DNA of 64,000 nucleotides from Picocystis sp. L7 (Eukaryota; Chlorophyta; Picocystophyceae; Picocystales; Picocystaceae). The notes below the pieces were generated by a model, which did no database searches, was not told the origin of the DNA, and saw only the letters and a program-made list of their open reading frames with translations. Below, piece by piece: positions 9,379 through 20,197 of this stretch. Every line of letters begins with the position of its first letter. Positions within the stretch are counted from its first letter, which is position 1. The DNA lies in NCBI GenBank assembly GCA_020975725.1, contig QXJR01000009.1, positions 620,001 through 684,000 of the forward strand, given 5' to 3'. Both the position numbers and the translations under genes were made by a program.

Positions 9379-11487
9379 TCAGTGCTGCTCGAGCATGGCA
9401 AAGGCAGAGTCCACCCAACTTTTGTCTGGAAGCTTGCCAAGCAAGGTCCCAAGTCTCCAGGAAGGCTGGTTGCGCAAAAGCCGAGCGAGCTTCAGCAAGC
9501 AGTCCATGGGGCCTTGGGGGTGTCCTTCCACCAGCTTCACAAATGTTGTAATTTTATACCAGGTCTGCTGGTTCTTCTTCCTCCTTTCACTTGTTTCTGC
9601 ATCCCTCCACTTCTTCTTTGTCTTTTCCTCAGCCTCCTTGTAGCTGAGATGAATGTCAGAACCAGTAGCATAGGCCTCCCACAACTCCAAGGGGCCCGAG
9701 AATACTGCAAATTCTTGGGGGAGGATGGGCAATTCTCTCAACTGAGAAGGCATTGAGGCTGTGGCACCAGGTGCTTCAGGAGTAGTGCCAGGGTGGTCTT
9801 CACTCAATGGGGGGCTGACTGCCACTTGCTTGCATTTGATGCACAGCCCATGGGATGGCACAACCTGTCCCATCGGCTGTTGTTTGGAGCTGTTGGCTGT
9901 GGAAAGGCTGTCCAGTTTGCCCATAATGCTGTGGGCTACCCCATGAACAGCCATCTTCAGCTCCATCATATCATTTGCCTGCTCAAGCTTCACAAGGGAG
10001 TCATCAGTGGCTTGCACATGCAAAATTCTTTGCTGAAACTCCTTCCACATGGGATGCTTGAACACGGGATGCCTCCAAAGGGCACATGAAGGCAGCTCTT
10101 CCATGAGCACAGCACAGTCTTGTAATAGAATGTCCCTTCCTCTGAGCATGGCCTCCAAGAAAAAAGCAATGGCTGTATCCTTGTCCCTTGCTTCCATGGG
10201 GAGTGCTGAATATGCATCCACCACAGCATCCATCTCTGGCCATATCATCCTTGAGAGCTCCACGGGCGGAGTGATTCTGCCTCTTGGCAAGCAATAGGAG
10301 TGCAAGTCAGGAGCTCCTGATGCTGCCAACACATTGGACACACTCACATCATTCAAGTAGTGCTTGTCCATCCTGTTTTGGGACCACCTTCCAGCAGCTT
10401 GGACATCATATCGTGTGGTGCACTGGTGGTCATCCAGTTGTCGTGCACCAAGTGTCCTGAGGTGGGTGGTCTTGGACTGAAGCACCTTCTTGCCCACTCC
10501 TGCTTCTGCCATAACCTCTTTAAAGAAAGACCTCTGACCTTCATAGCCCATCTCCTTTCCATACTTGTTCACATAGACAGGGTGCCCATACCATGGGAAG
10601 TCGTACCCGTCTCTCTTCAAGCTTTCCACCATATCCACCGAGATGGGAAACGTCATCCCACCCAACTGTGGTGTGAACCTCCACATCATAGACATGAAGA
10701 AGGAAGAAACGGGGCAGAGCAAGGCATCCAAGTGCCTTGCTGCCCCAATAGTTTCAATGTGCCCTTCTGTGTTCGTCTTGCTGCTGTCGAAGCAAAACGA
10801 AAAGATCTCCATCTCATCAGGAGATGTGTTGGCCTTGGCAGTAGAGATCCCAAAGTTCTCTAGTTTCAAGCGTGACCTCCACTCATCTCCTCGGTTCAAG
10901 GCATGCAAGGACCATGCAAAGGCAGCCCTGTGTTGGATGCCTGCTCCTCCCTTGGCCAAGAAGACCTTGTGAAGCTTCCTCTCATCCTCATGCTCGAGCC
11001 TACGAGGCCGGAGACTTCCAGCATCACGAATCCTCTTGCCCTTTGCCTTTGTGGCTGCTTGGACGTAAAATTCCAGGACGTCCGTGTGGACATTGTGCCT
11101 GGTGTTCCATCCTCTCGTCCGTGCAGTGTGTAGCAAGAGCTCATTGAGTGCACTTCTGGTGGACTTGAGGCTGGACAAGGTAGCCCCTCCCCCGATGGAA
11201 CGAAAGAATCGGTCCGTCCATTGGAGGAACTCGGTCGGGGATTGGATCCTGCTGAGGACATCATCGCTTTCCAATGGGGCATCGGATTCGATTGGCTGCT
11301 TCCCCAACCACTTGAGGAAGGCGGAGACGCGGAGTTCGTACATCCGCCGGGTGCTGGGGGACTGCCTGCCACGTAGACCACGGGCAATGTCCTCGCCAGT
11401 AGGTTCCGGAACGACCGCGGCAGCGCACGCGGACGGAGCCAAGTCTTCTGGGGGAGCCGTCGGCACTCCTGCGATGCGCACAACCAC
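9379..11487 (-). CDS. Crypton-type tyrosine recombinase (unit B)
   Basis: 702-residue frame identical to the one at 3995-6103, with the same uncertain start (GTG at 11487, first ATG at 11343). Intact. Confidence 0.85.
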   Translation of the reverse strand: MVVRIAGVPTAPPEDLAPSACAAAVVPEPTGEDIARGLRGRQSPSTRRMYELRVSAFLKWLGKQPIESDAPLESDDVLSRIQSPTEFLQWTDRFFRSIGGGATLSSLKSTRSALNELLLHTARTRGWNTRHNVHTDVLEFYVQAATKAKGKRIRDAGSLRPRRLEHEDERKLHKVFLAKGGAGIQHRAAFAWSLHALNRGDEWRSRLKLENFGISTAKANTSPDEMEIFSFCFDSSKTNTEGHIETIGAARHLDALLCPVSSFFMSMMWRFTPQLGGMTFPISVDMVESLKRDGYDFPWYGHPVYVNKYGKEMGYEGQRSFFKEVMAEAGVGKKVLQSKTTHLRTLGARQLDDHQCTTRYDVQAAGRWSQNRMDKHYLNDVSVSNVLAASGAPDLHSYCLPRGRITPPVELSRMIWPEMDAVVDAYSALPMEARDKDTAIAFFLEAMLRGRDILLQDCAVLMEELPSCALWRHPVFKHPMWKEFQQRILHVQATDDSLVKLEQANDMMELKMAVHGVAHSIMGKLDSLSTANSSKQQPMGQVVPSHGLCIKCKQVAVSPPLSEDHPGTTPEAPGATASMPSQLRELPILPQEFAVFSGPLELWEAYATGSDIHLSYKEAEEKTKKKWRDAETSERRKKNQQTWYKITTFVKLVEGHPQGPMDCLLKLARLLRNQPSWRLGTLLGKLPDKSWVDSAFAMLEQH

Positions 11488-11967
11488 GGGTCAGCGACAC
11501 GAACCCGCCGTCCCTGCCGCGCGCGCGACCAGCCTCCGCCAGTCGGTCCGCCGAGCCAACCGTCGACATCCTGCGCGAGGTCCAAGCAAGACCTCGACGC
11601 AATTCCTTGTATCCGGATCGTCGTTCGGACTGCTTAGGCGGAAGAATTTGGTGGAACGCTCGTTTCGATCCGCTACGAACTCGTCGACTCCAGTTTCGGT
11701 GGCATGTCGGCCGACGAGGTCGGCAGCGCGACTGTGCGAACTCATCGGCACGGCTCAGCATCGATGCGCACCATCGTTTTCGGGCATGTCGAACCCGTCC
11801 TTGCGGTTCGACAGTGTTCTCGAAGCGCTAGAACGCTCCTGTTGTGCGCACTTTCGAATCGGGTTCGACGCGACGCATCAGGGACCCCCTCTCGGTGAGG
11901 GAGAGGGAGGGAGAGGACCCTGCGCTTGTCCCTTCCTGCAGGGTGATGGGACCGACGCTGTGGTGTG

Positions 11968-12795
11968 ATGGAGACCAGTGCAACCATTCGATTCCACGTC
12001 GAAATCGAGTCATTCGACGATCAAAGGACTCTCAATCATCCGTTTCACCCATCCGACTGCGAGCGCAATCGACACTCTACTGCCTGGGCAGGCTCTGCAG
12101 ACGACATGTCCGAACCGATCGCCATCTCTTCCGAGGACGACCTGTTGGAAGAGGTCCCTGCCACCAGAAAAACGGCAATCCGCACTAGTTCGGAAACTCG
12201 TTGCTTGGTGGCGATTGATCCAGACACGCAAGGTGCAGTGGCAATCCATCGAGACGACACCTGGTGTGTGGTCGACTGCCCGTCCTTCCTGGTGCAAGGA
12301 AGACGGTCCTACGATGTCCCAGGAATGGCACGTCTCCTCCGAGAACACAATCTCAGAGATGCGTATGTGTACATCGAGAAGCAAATTTCCATTCCAGCAT
12401 CGACCGCATGGTCCATTCACTCCACTGCCTACGGCATGGGACTATGGCATGGAGCATGTGTTGCTGCAGGGTGTAAGGTGGTCCTGTTGCCACACACCCA
12501 GTGGCAAAGGGCTAGAGATGATCAAGTGAGGGAGTGGACTGATGCTGGACTCTGGAGTGAAGAGACACAAATGCTGAAGAGGAAGAGCAGAGGGGCTGAG
12601 AGACCAAAAAAAGACAAGCATCATTACAACAAGAAAAGAAGTTTCGAAGCTGCCAAAAGGCTCTTTCCTGAGCTTGCAACCCACCTGGTCCATGTCAGCC
12701 ATCATCATGGAAGGGCAGAGGCACTGCTGATGGGGTGGTTTGCACTCAAACAGCCCTGCAGCATGGTGCCTTGGACTTCTGCAAATCGGTCATGA
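11968..12795 (+). CDS. RuvC-fold (MOC1-like) resolvase (unit B)
   Basis: 275 residues, identical to the copy at 6584-7411. Intact. Confidence 0.82.
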   Translation: METSATIRFHVEIESFDDQRTLNHPFHPSDCERNRHSTAWAGSADDMSEPIAISSEDDLLEEVPATRKTAIRTSSETRCLVAIDPDTQGAVAIHRDDTWCVVDCPSFLVQGRRSYDVPGMARLLREHNLRDAYVYIEKQISIPASTAWSIHSTAYGMGLWHGACVAAGCKVVLLPHTQWQRARDDQVREWTDAGLWSEETQMLKRKSRGAERPKKDKHHYNKKRSFEAAKRLFPELATHLVHVSHHHGRAEALLMGWFALKQPCSMVPWTSANRS

Positions 12796-13628
12796 AAGTC
12801 TTCGAATGTCTTTCCTGCACCAACCCACAAACACACAAAGCAGTCAGCCATTTCTTTTCCAATACACCCCACGAAGCTCCTTGAGGGTGTGGCCTAGTTT
12901 CTCTGCTCATGCACGGCCAACAGCCAGCCAACTTGTGGCTGCAACCTGCGTACTTCCCATGCACCCATCTTTCCATCCCACCATGCCCCCAACTGCTCCT
13001 GTTTCCCTCCCTACCTTACCTTTGGCTGTTTCCTAAGCATGAGGAGGGAAGTGGGAGTCTTTCCTGCCCCTCCTGGAAAGGCTTCCACCTCCCTCCAGCA
13101 GTGATCAGCTTCCTTCTCCCACTTTGGAAAGCAGCAGCTCCAGCTCCTCTGCACCGTCCAGCTTCCGCCGCCTCCTTGCTTGCATCCAACCCTCCAGCAT
13201 CCGGTTGCATTTTTCGACGACGGTGTCCAGGCACCGTTCCATCGCTTCCACCACGCAGCTCGCTATCGCTTTGCACCAGCACACGCCCTTCTGCAGCGTC
13301 GTTCTGTCCTCCCTCTCTCGACGATCGATCCACGCGCCCTTTCGACCGTTGAGAGAGGGAAGGCGCTTCGCTTCCCCCCCCCTCCTTCCTCTTCTCTTCT
13401 TCCCACACGCTCCTGGGCTTCTCTTCCTTCGCCTCCCTTGCGCCTCCGCTCCTTCCATCCACGCGTTCGTCCGGCTGGGTCCTCCGTTGATCCGTCTCCC
13501 TTCGTCTTCTTTTCCTCTCTCTCTGTGTGTCTCCTTGGGTTACTTGCGAGTATCCCAAGGAGACCCCCTCGGAGAATCTCTCGGAGAGAACCGACCCCCC
13601 CCTTCGGGAATGCCGGCTCTCCCGGGCA

Positions 13629-13698
13629 ATCTCCGGGAGATCGACCCAACTTGGGTTATCCCCTCGGTATCTCAAGGAGGGGTCGATCTCCCGGAGAT
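13629..13698. repeat. Candidate recombinase site between units B and C
   Basis: Exact copy of the 19-bp inverted repeat (arms 13629-13647 and 13680-13698) around the unit boundary 13668/13669. Confidence 0.7.
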
Positions 13699-14762
13699 CG
13701 GGGGGGTCCGGTCCCGGGTCCCTCTCCTTGGGTTTTGAGGGGCGGGGAGAGGGAATATCTGAGTCGAAGGGATATCGATGCCTCGACCGAAAAGTCTCCG
13801 GGAGATCGCCCCGGAGATCGATCGCGGTTAACTTTCGTCCAAAACACGAATATCTTCCAAGGAGGGATTTCGATGGCGGGGATCGACATCTCGAGGGATT
13901 CGACCGAAGAACACAGATCGTCATCAAAATATCATCCAGGGACTTCCTTGGGTGATATTTTGATCTCAATGGAAGCGAGGTATCGATGAGCCTCGATCCG
14001 TCCCAGACGAGGTGGATCCTCGGAAGAGCCGACTCCGAGACCGGGATGCCTCCTGCGAACCCGGCAGAAGGGTGGCAAAATCCCACTGGTGGTGAAAACC
14101 CACACCAGATCGACGAAGACAAGAAGACGACGACGACGCTTGCGGGCTCCATCGCAGGCCACAAGGAGCACGCAGGCGCCGTCGTCGAAGGAAGAAGATG
14201 AAGGAAAAGAAGAAGAAGAAGAAGAGCGGGTGGGGGGAGGTTGGAGCGCGCGTGCGAAAAGAGGAGGGAAGCGGCGAGGAAGGAAGGACGTTGCTGGACG
14301 AATGGACTGGACAGCCGGTGCCAAGGGGCACCCACGACGGGTGGAAACGGCTGGAGGCAGAAGCGGGAGGGGCTTCTCCTGTGCGCGGGAGGTGGCGTTC
14401 GCGACGCAGGTGCTTCGTGGCATCCACGAGCACCTGCCAGCGACGACCCACGCACAGGAGAAGAACCTCGAAACGAAGATGCGAGCGTGGGAAAGGAAAG
14501 GCGTGGGAAGATGCGTCTGCAGCCGTGCAGGCATACCTCGTGGGGAAGGTGGTGGGTCGAGGGGGTTGGGGTCGAAGGGCAGCCACGCTGCACCGTGACG
14601 ACGGTGAAGGGCGAGGGAGCTGTCGAACGTGCGAGCGACTGCGAAAGGATGTGGGATGCGTTCGAAAAAGCAACAAGGCAATTACAATGGCTGACTGTGT
14701 GTGCTTGATCAGTCATGCCCAAAATGGACCCAAAGGAGCCCAAGGTCCATGGGGAGGCCTTT

Positions 14763-16871
14763 TCAGTGCTGCTCGAGCATGGCAAAGGCAGAGTCCACCC
14801 AACTTTTGTCTGGAAGCTTGCCAAGCAAGGTCCCAAGTCTCCAGGAAGGCTGGTTGCGCAAAAGCCGAGCGAGCTTCAGCAAGCAGTCCATGGGGCCTTG
14901 GGGGTGTCCTTCCACCAGCTTCACAAATGTTGTAATTTTATACCAGGTCTGCTGGTTCTTCTTCCTCCTTTCACTTGTTTCTGCATCCCTCCACTTCTTC
15001 TTTGTCTTTTCCTCAGCCTCCTTGTAGCTGAGATGAATGTCAGAACCAGTAGCATAGGCCTCCCACAACTCCAAGGGGCCCGAGAATACTGCAAATTCTT
15101 GGGGGAGGATGGGCAATTCTCTCAACTGAGAAGGCATTGAGGCTGTGGCACCAGGTGCTTCAGGAGTAGTGCCAGGGTGGTCTTCACTCAATGGGGGGCT
15201 GACTGCCACTTGCTTGCATTTGATGCACAGCCCATGGGATGGCACAACCTGTCCCATCGGCTGTTGTTTGGAGCTGTTGGCTGTGGAAAGGCTGTCCAGT
15301 TTGCCCATAATGCTGTGGGCTACCCCATGAACAGCCATCTTCAGCTCCATCATATCATTTGCCTGCTCAAGCTTCACAAGGGAGTCATCAGTGGCTTGCA
15401 CATGCAAAATTCTTTGCTGAAACTCCTTCCACATGGGATGCTTGAACACGGGATGCCTCCAAAGGGCACATGAAGGCAGCTCTTCCATGAGCACAGCACA
15501 GTCTTGTAATAGAATGTCCCTTCCTCTGAGCATGGCCTCCAAGAAAAAAGCAATGGCTGTATCCTTGTCCCTTGCTTCCATGGGGAGTGCTGAATATGCA
15601 TCCACCACAGCATCCATCTCTGGCCATATCATCCTTGAGAGCTCCACGGGCGGAGTGATTCTGCCTCTTGGCAAGCAATAGGAGTGCAAGTCAGGAGCTC
15701 CTGATGCTGCCAACACATTGGACACACTCACATCATTCAAGTAGTGCTTGTCCATCCTGTTTTGGGACCACCTTCCAGCAGCTTGGACATCATATCGTGT
15801 GGTGCACTGGTGGTCATCCAGTTGTCGTGCACCAAGTGTCCTGAGGTGGGTGGTCTTGGACTGAAGCACCTTCTTGCCCACTCCTGCTTCTGCCATAACC
15901 TCTTTAAAGAAAGACCTCTGACCTTCATAGCCCATCTCCTTTCCATACTTGTTCACATAGACAGGGTGCCCATACCATGGGAAGTCGTACCCGTCTCTCT
16001 TCAAGCTTTCCACCATATCCACCGAGATGGGAAACGTCATCCCACCCAACTGTGGTGTGAACCTCCACATCATAGACATGAAGAAGGAAGAAACGGGGCA
16101 GAGCAAGGCATCCAAGTGCCTTGCTGCCCCAATAGTTTCAATGTGCCCTTCTGTGTTCGTCTTGCTGCTGTCGAAGCAAAACGAAAAGATCTCCATCTCA
16201 TCAGGAGATGTGTTGGCCTTGGCAGTAGAGATCCCAAAGTTCTCTAGTTTCAAGCGTGACCTCCACTCATCTCCTCGGTTCAAGGCATGCAAGGACCATG
16301 CAAAGGCAGCCCTGTGTTGGATGCCTGCTCCTCCCTTGGCCAAGAAGACCTTGTGAAGCTTCCTCTCATCCTCATGCTCGAGCCTACGAGGCCGGAGACT
16401 TCCAGCATCACGAATCCTCTTGCCCTTTGCCTTTGTGGCTGCTTGGACGTAAAATTCCAGGACGTCCGTGTGGACATTGTGCCTGGTGTTCCATCCTCTC
16501 GTCCGTGCAGTGTGTAGCAAGAGCTCATTGAGTGCACTTCTGGTGGACTTGAGGCTGGACAAGGTAGCCCCTCCCCCGATGGAACGAAAGAATCGGTCCG
16601 TCCATTGGAGGAACTCGGTCGGGGATTGGATCCTGCTGAGGACATCATCGCTTTCCAATGGGGCATCGGATTCGATTGGCTGCTTCCCCAACCACTTGAG
16701 GAAGGCGGAGACGCGGAGTTCGTACATCCGCCGGGTGCTGGGGGACTGCCTGCCACGTAGACCACGGGCAATGTCCTCGCCAGTAGGTTCCGGAACGACC
16801 GCGGCAGCGCACGCGGACGGAGCCAAGTCTTCTGGGGGAGCCGTCGGCACTCCTGCGATGCGCACAACCAC
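14763..16871 (-). CDS. Crypton-type tyrosine recombinase (unit C)
   Basis: 702-residue frame identical to that at 3995-6103, same start uncertainty (GTG 16871, first ATG 16727). Intact. Confidence 0.85.
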   Translation of the reverse strand: MVVRIAGVPTAPPEDLAPSACAAAVVPEPTGEDIARGLRGRQSPSTRRMYELRVSAFLKWLGKQPIESDAPLESDDVLSRIQSPTEFLQWTDRFFRSIGGGATLSSLKSTRSALNELLLHTARTRGWNTRHNVHTDVLEFYVQAATKAKGKRIRDAGSLRPRRLEHEDERKLHKVFLAKGGAGIQHRAAFAWSLHALNRGDEWRSRLKLENFGISTAKANTSPDEMEIFSFCFDSSKTNTEGHIETIGAARHLDALLCPVSSFFMSMMWRFTPQLGGMTFPISVDMVESLKRDGYDFPWYGHPVYVNKYGKEMGYEGQRSFFKEVMAEAGVGKKVLQSKTTHLRTLGARQLDDHQCTTRYDVQAAGRWSQNRMDKHYLNDVSVSNVLAASGAPDLHSYCLPRGRITPPVELSRMIWPEMDAVVDAYSALPMEARDKDTAIAFFLEAMLRGRDILLQDCAVLMEELPSCALWRHPVFKHPMWKEFQQRILHVQATDDSLVKLEQANDMMELKMAVHGVAHSIMGKLDSLSTANSSKQQPMGQVVPSHGLCIKCKQVAVSPPLSEDHPGTTPEAPGATASMPSQLRELPILPQEFAVFSGPLELWEAYATGSDIHLSYKEAEEKTKKKWRDAETSERRKKNQQTWYKITTFVKLVEGHPQGPMDCLLKLARLLRNQPSWRLGTLLGKLPDKSWVDSAFAMLEQH

Positions 16872-17351
16872 GGGTCAGCGACACGAACCCGCCGTCCCTG
16901 CCGCGCGCGCGACCAGCCTCCGCCAGTCGGTCCGCCGAGCCAACCGTCGACATCCTGCGCGAGGTCCAAGCAAGACCTCGACGCAATTCCTTGTATCCGG
17001 ATCGTCGTTCGGACTGCTTAGGCGGAAGAATTTGGTGGAACGCTCGTTTCGATCCGCTACGAACTCGTCGACTCCAGTTTCGGTGGCATGTCGGCCGACG
17101 AGGTCGGCAGCGCGACTGTGCGAACTCATCGGCACGGCTCAGCATCGATGCGCACCATCGTTTTCGGGCATGTCGAACCCGTCCTTGCGGTTCGACAGTG
17201 TTCTCGAAGCGCTAGAACGCTCCTGTTGTGCGCACTTTCGAATCGGGTTCGACGCGACGCATCAGGGACCCCCTCTCGGTGAGGGAGAGGGAGGGAGAGG
17301 ACCCTGCGCTTGTCCCTTCCTGCAGGGTGATGGGACCGACGCTGTGGTGTG

Positions 17352-18179
17352 ATGGAGACCAGTGCAACCATTCGATTCCACGTCGAAATCGAGTCATTCG
17401 ACGATCAAAGGACTCTCAATCATCCGTTTCACCCATCCGACTGCGAGCGCAATCGACACTCTACTGCCTGGGCAGGCTCTGCAGACGACATGTCCGAACC
17501 GATCGCCATCTCTTCCGAGGACGACCTGTTGGAAGAGGTCCCTGCCACCAGAAAAACGGCAATCCGCACTAGTTCGGAAACTCGTTGCTTGGTGGCGATT
17601 GATCCAGACACGCAAGGTGCAGTGGCAATCCATCGAGACGACACCTGGTGTGTGGTCGACTGCCCGTCCTTCCTGGTGCAAGGAAGACGGTCCTACGATG
17701 TCCCAGGAATGGCACGTCTCCTCCGAGAACACAATCTCAGAGATGCGTATGTGTACATCGAGAAGCAAATTTCCATTCCAGCATCGACCGCATGGTCCAT
17801 TCACTCCACTGCCTACGGCATGGGACTATGGCATGGAGCATGTGTTGCTGCAGGGTGTAAGGTGGTCCTGTTGCCACACACCCAGTGGCAAAGGGCTAGA
17901 GATGATCAAGTGAGGGAGTGGACTGATGCTGGACTCTGGAGTGAAGAGACACAAATGCTGAAGAGGAAGAGCAGAGGGGCTGAGAGACCAAAAAAAGACA
18001 AGCATCATTACAACAAGAAAAGAAGTTTCGAAGCTGCCAAAAGGCTCTTTCCTGAGCTTGCAACCCACCTGGTCCATGTCAGCCATCATCATGGAAGGGC
18101 AGAGGCACTGCTGATGGGGTGGTTTGCACTCAAACAGCCCTGCAGCATGGTGCCTTGGACTTCTGCAAATCGGTCATGA
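17352..18179 (+). CDS. RuvC-fold (MOC1-like) resolvase (unit C)
   Basis: 275 residues, identical to the copy at 6584-7411. This is the copy nearest to host DNA. Intact. Confidence 0.82.
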   Translation: METSATIRFHVEIESFDDQRTLNHPFHPSDCERNRHSTAWAGSADDMSEPIAISSEDDLLEEVPATRKTAIRTSSETRCLVAIDPDTQGAVAIHRDDTWCVVDCPSFLVQGRRSYDVPGMARLLREHNLRDAYVYIEKQISIPASTAWSIHSTAYGMGLWHGACVAAGCKVVLLPHTQWQRARDDQVREWTDAGLWSEETQMLKRKSRGAERPKKDKHHYNKKRSFEAAKRLFPELATHLVHVSHHHGRAEALLMGWFALKQPCSMVPWTSANRS

Positions 18180-19012
18180 AAGTCTTCGAATGTCTTTCCT
18201 GCACCAACCCACAAACACACAAAGCAGTCAGCCATTTCTTTTCCAATACACCCCACGAAGCTCCTTGAGGGTGTGGCCTAGTTTCTCTGCTCATGCACGG
18301 CCAACAGCCAGCCAACTTGTGGCTGCAACCTGCGTACTTCCCATGCACCCATCTTTCCATCCCACCATGCCCCCAACTGCTCCTGTTTCCCTCCCTACCT
18401 TACCTTTGGCTGTTTCCTAAGCATGAGGAGGGAAGTGGGAGTCTTTCCTGCCCCTCCTGGAAAGGCTTCCACCTCCCTCCAGCAGTGATCAGCTTCCTTC
18501 TCCCACTTTGGAAAGCAGCAGCTCCAGCTCCTCTGCACCGTCCAGCTTCCGCCGCCTCCTTGCTTGCATCCAACCCTCCAGCATCCGGTTGCATTTTTCG
18601 ACGACGGTGTCCAGGCACCGTTCCATCGCTTCCACCACGCAGCTCGCTATCGCTTTGCACCAGCACACGCCCTTCTGCAGCGTCGTTCTGTCCTCCCTCT
18701 CTCGACGATCGATCCACGCGCCCTTTCGACCGTTGAGAGAGGGAAGGCGCTTCGCTTCCCCCCCCCTCCTTCCTCTTCTCTTCTTCCCACACGCTCCTGG
18801 GCTTCTCTTCCTTCGCCTCCCTTGCGCCTCCGCTCCTTCCATCCACGCGTTCGTCCGGCTGGGTCCTCCGTTGATCCGTCTCCCTTCGTCTTCTTTTCCT
18901 CTCTCTCTGTGTGTCTCCTTGGGTTACTTGCGAGTATCCCAAGGAGACCCCCTCGGAGAATCTCTCGGAGAGAACCGACCCCCCCCTTCGGGAATGCCGG
19001 CTCTCCCGGGCA

Positions 19013-19052
19013 ATCTCCGGGAGATCGACCCAACTTGGGTTATCCCCTCGGT
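19013..19052. repeat. Half recombinase site at the right array end
   Basis: The left 19-bp arm (19013-19031) and the first 21 bp of the spacer are kept, then the sequence switches to host DNA. The right arm (GGGTCGATCTCCCGGAGAT) is not found just downstream. This is the expected product when a circle recombines into a target that lacks the second arm. Confidence 0.7.
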
Positions 19053-19691
19053 GCTGCATGTTGACCCCCCCTGGTTTCACACCCCCGTTCGAAGATACAC
19101 CCCTGTTTCGAAAGAAGCCGAGGTGGACCACAACCAAGACCTCCGGGCGATGGAAATGGGAAAAGAGTCGGAGATGGACCTAGTTTCTCTTTGCCAACCT
19201 CACATCGAGCGGGGAAATGGTAGGGGACGGGTGATCCTTCGATCCGGACGACGAAGAAGGAAATCGTGAAGCACGAAGCATCGAATGCAGTCATGCAAAC
19301 TACACCTTCCCTCAATAGGGTGGAGAGAGGAGGATATGGCCTTCCTCATAAGTCTTTGCACTGCTTTCCACGTGATACTACTATGGCCTATCAAGCCATT
19401 GAACATTTGCTCTTGTCTTTCTCATTACCTTGGCAACGTGAATGATGTGCGGTTCGAACCGAACAAAATTCCTCACGAGGTAGGGGAGGTTTGTCTCACA
19501 ACTCGACGGAATTCCGTCGCTGGTCGATTCAAGGTATCCAAGTGGGTGAACAAGGTCCATCTCTTTCAACTCTTTCCTTTTGCAATTTCCGCCGAACCGA
19601 TGGTCTTGGTTTTGGCGCATCCCTCTTTTTTCGAAACAGGTTGTATCTTCGAATGGAGGTGTGTGACCATGGGGTGTCGAAGTGAAGCACC
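19050..19691. repeat. Imperfect inverted-repeat element interrupted by the array
   Basis: Sequence 19050-19180 is an imperfect inverted match of 19554-19691. Shared words include TTCGAAGATACA, CTGTTTCGAAA, ACCAAGACC and GAGATGGACC. The outer tips also align (GGTGCTGCATGTTGAC against, reversed, GGTGCTTCACTTCGAC). The central 370 bp holds no recognisable gene. It looks like a small foldback/MITE-type element or the remains of a larger one. The alignment of the tips continues right up to the array junction, so the array seems to sit within the left arm. Confidence 0.5.
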
Positions 19692-20197
19692 AGATTGGAG
19701 GGCTGCAGAGGGTAGGACACCGTCACGGACCGTCCTTGGATGGTGATAATCTTGCTCCTTCTCGGCCTCTTGAGGGAACTGGGATGGGGGCCTTCTGGGA
19801 AGCGAGCTGAACTAGCATGCGTTTCTAACGAAGCGACAGGGTGGACCAGGCACAGCAAGTCTCATGTAAGCAGCAATCGAATCAAGTAACGGTGAGGGCT
19901 GCAGTGGATGAAATGCAGTGCCAGGCATAGAATGTATGTTCAACGTTACAGTTGCGGGTTGGGAGGACAGGAGGGTCACAGGTGTCTAAAATCCACAGTC
20001 GAGAGTGCTCCAATATTGAAAGAAGGAAGTGTTGGTCACACAGCACACGTGCAGGGTCTTGCGGCCAAAACCAAGTGAGATGTGAAAGGACCTTAGCACC
20101 CTAACGTTTTCGCAAGCATACTATCAAGTCAAAGCATAGCGATCAGCCAAGCTGGGAGTCCACAAGCAAGATGATACTTATTAGTGCATTATTTCAA
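19692..20197. other. Intergenic, nothing recognised
   Basis: This lies between the inverted-repeat element and the stop of the CHMP5 gene. No reading frame here resembles a known family and I see no RNA gene. Confidence 0.5.

Larger units (their letters stand above)
8285..13668. mobile_element. Crypton-type YR plus resolvase element, full unit B
   Basis: Second complete 5,384-bp unit, same orientation as unit A. Every overlapping frame on both strands translates identically to unit A, so the two must be identical or nearly so. Confidence 0.8.
13669..19052. mobile_element. Crypton-type YR plus resolvase element, last unit C at array end
   Basis: Third complete unit, same orientation. It stops matching the other units after ...CCCCTCGGT at 19050-19052; in the other units this is followed by ATCTCAAGG, here by GCTGCATG. 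All sequence right of this point is single-copy in the window. Confidence 0.82.

Noticed and set aside
1-19052. Interpretation of the array as a virus-like or capsid-bearing element
   Set aside because: No capsid, packaging ATPase, polymerase or protease frame is present; the two genes and end sites fit a plain recombinase-type DNA transposon.
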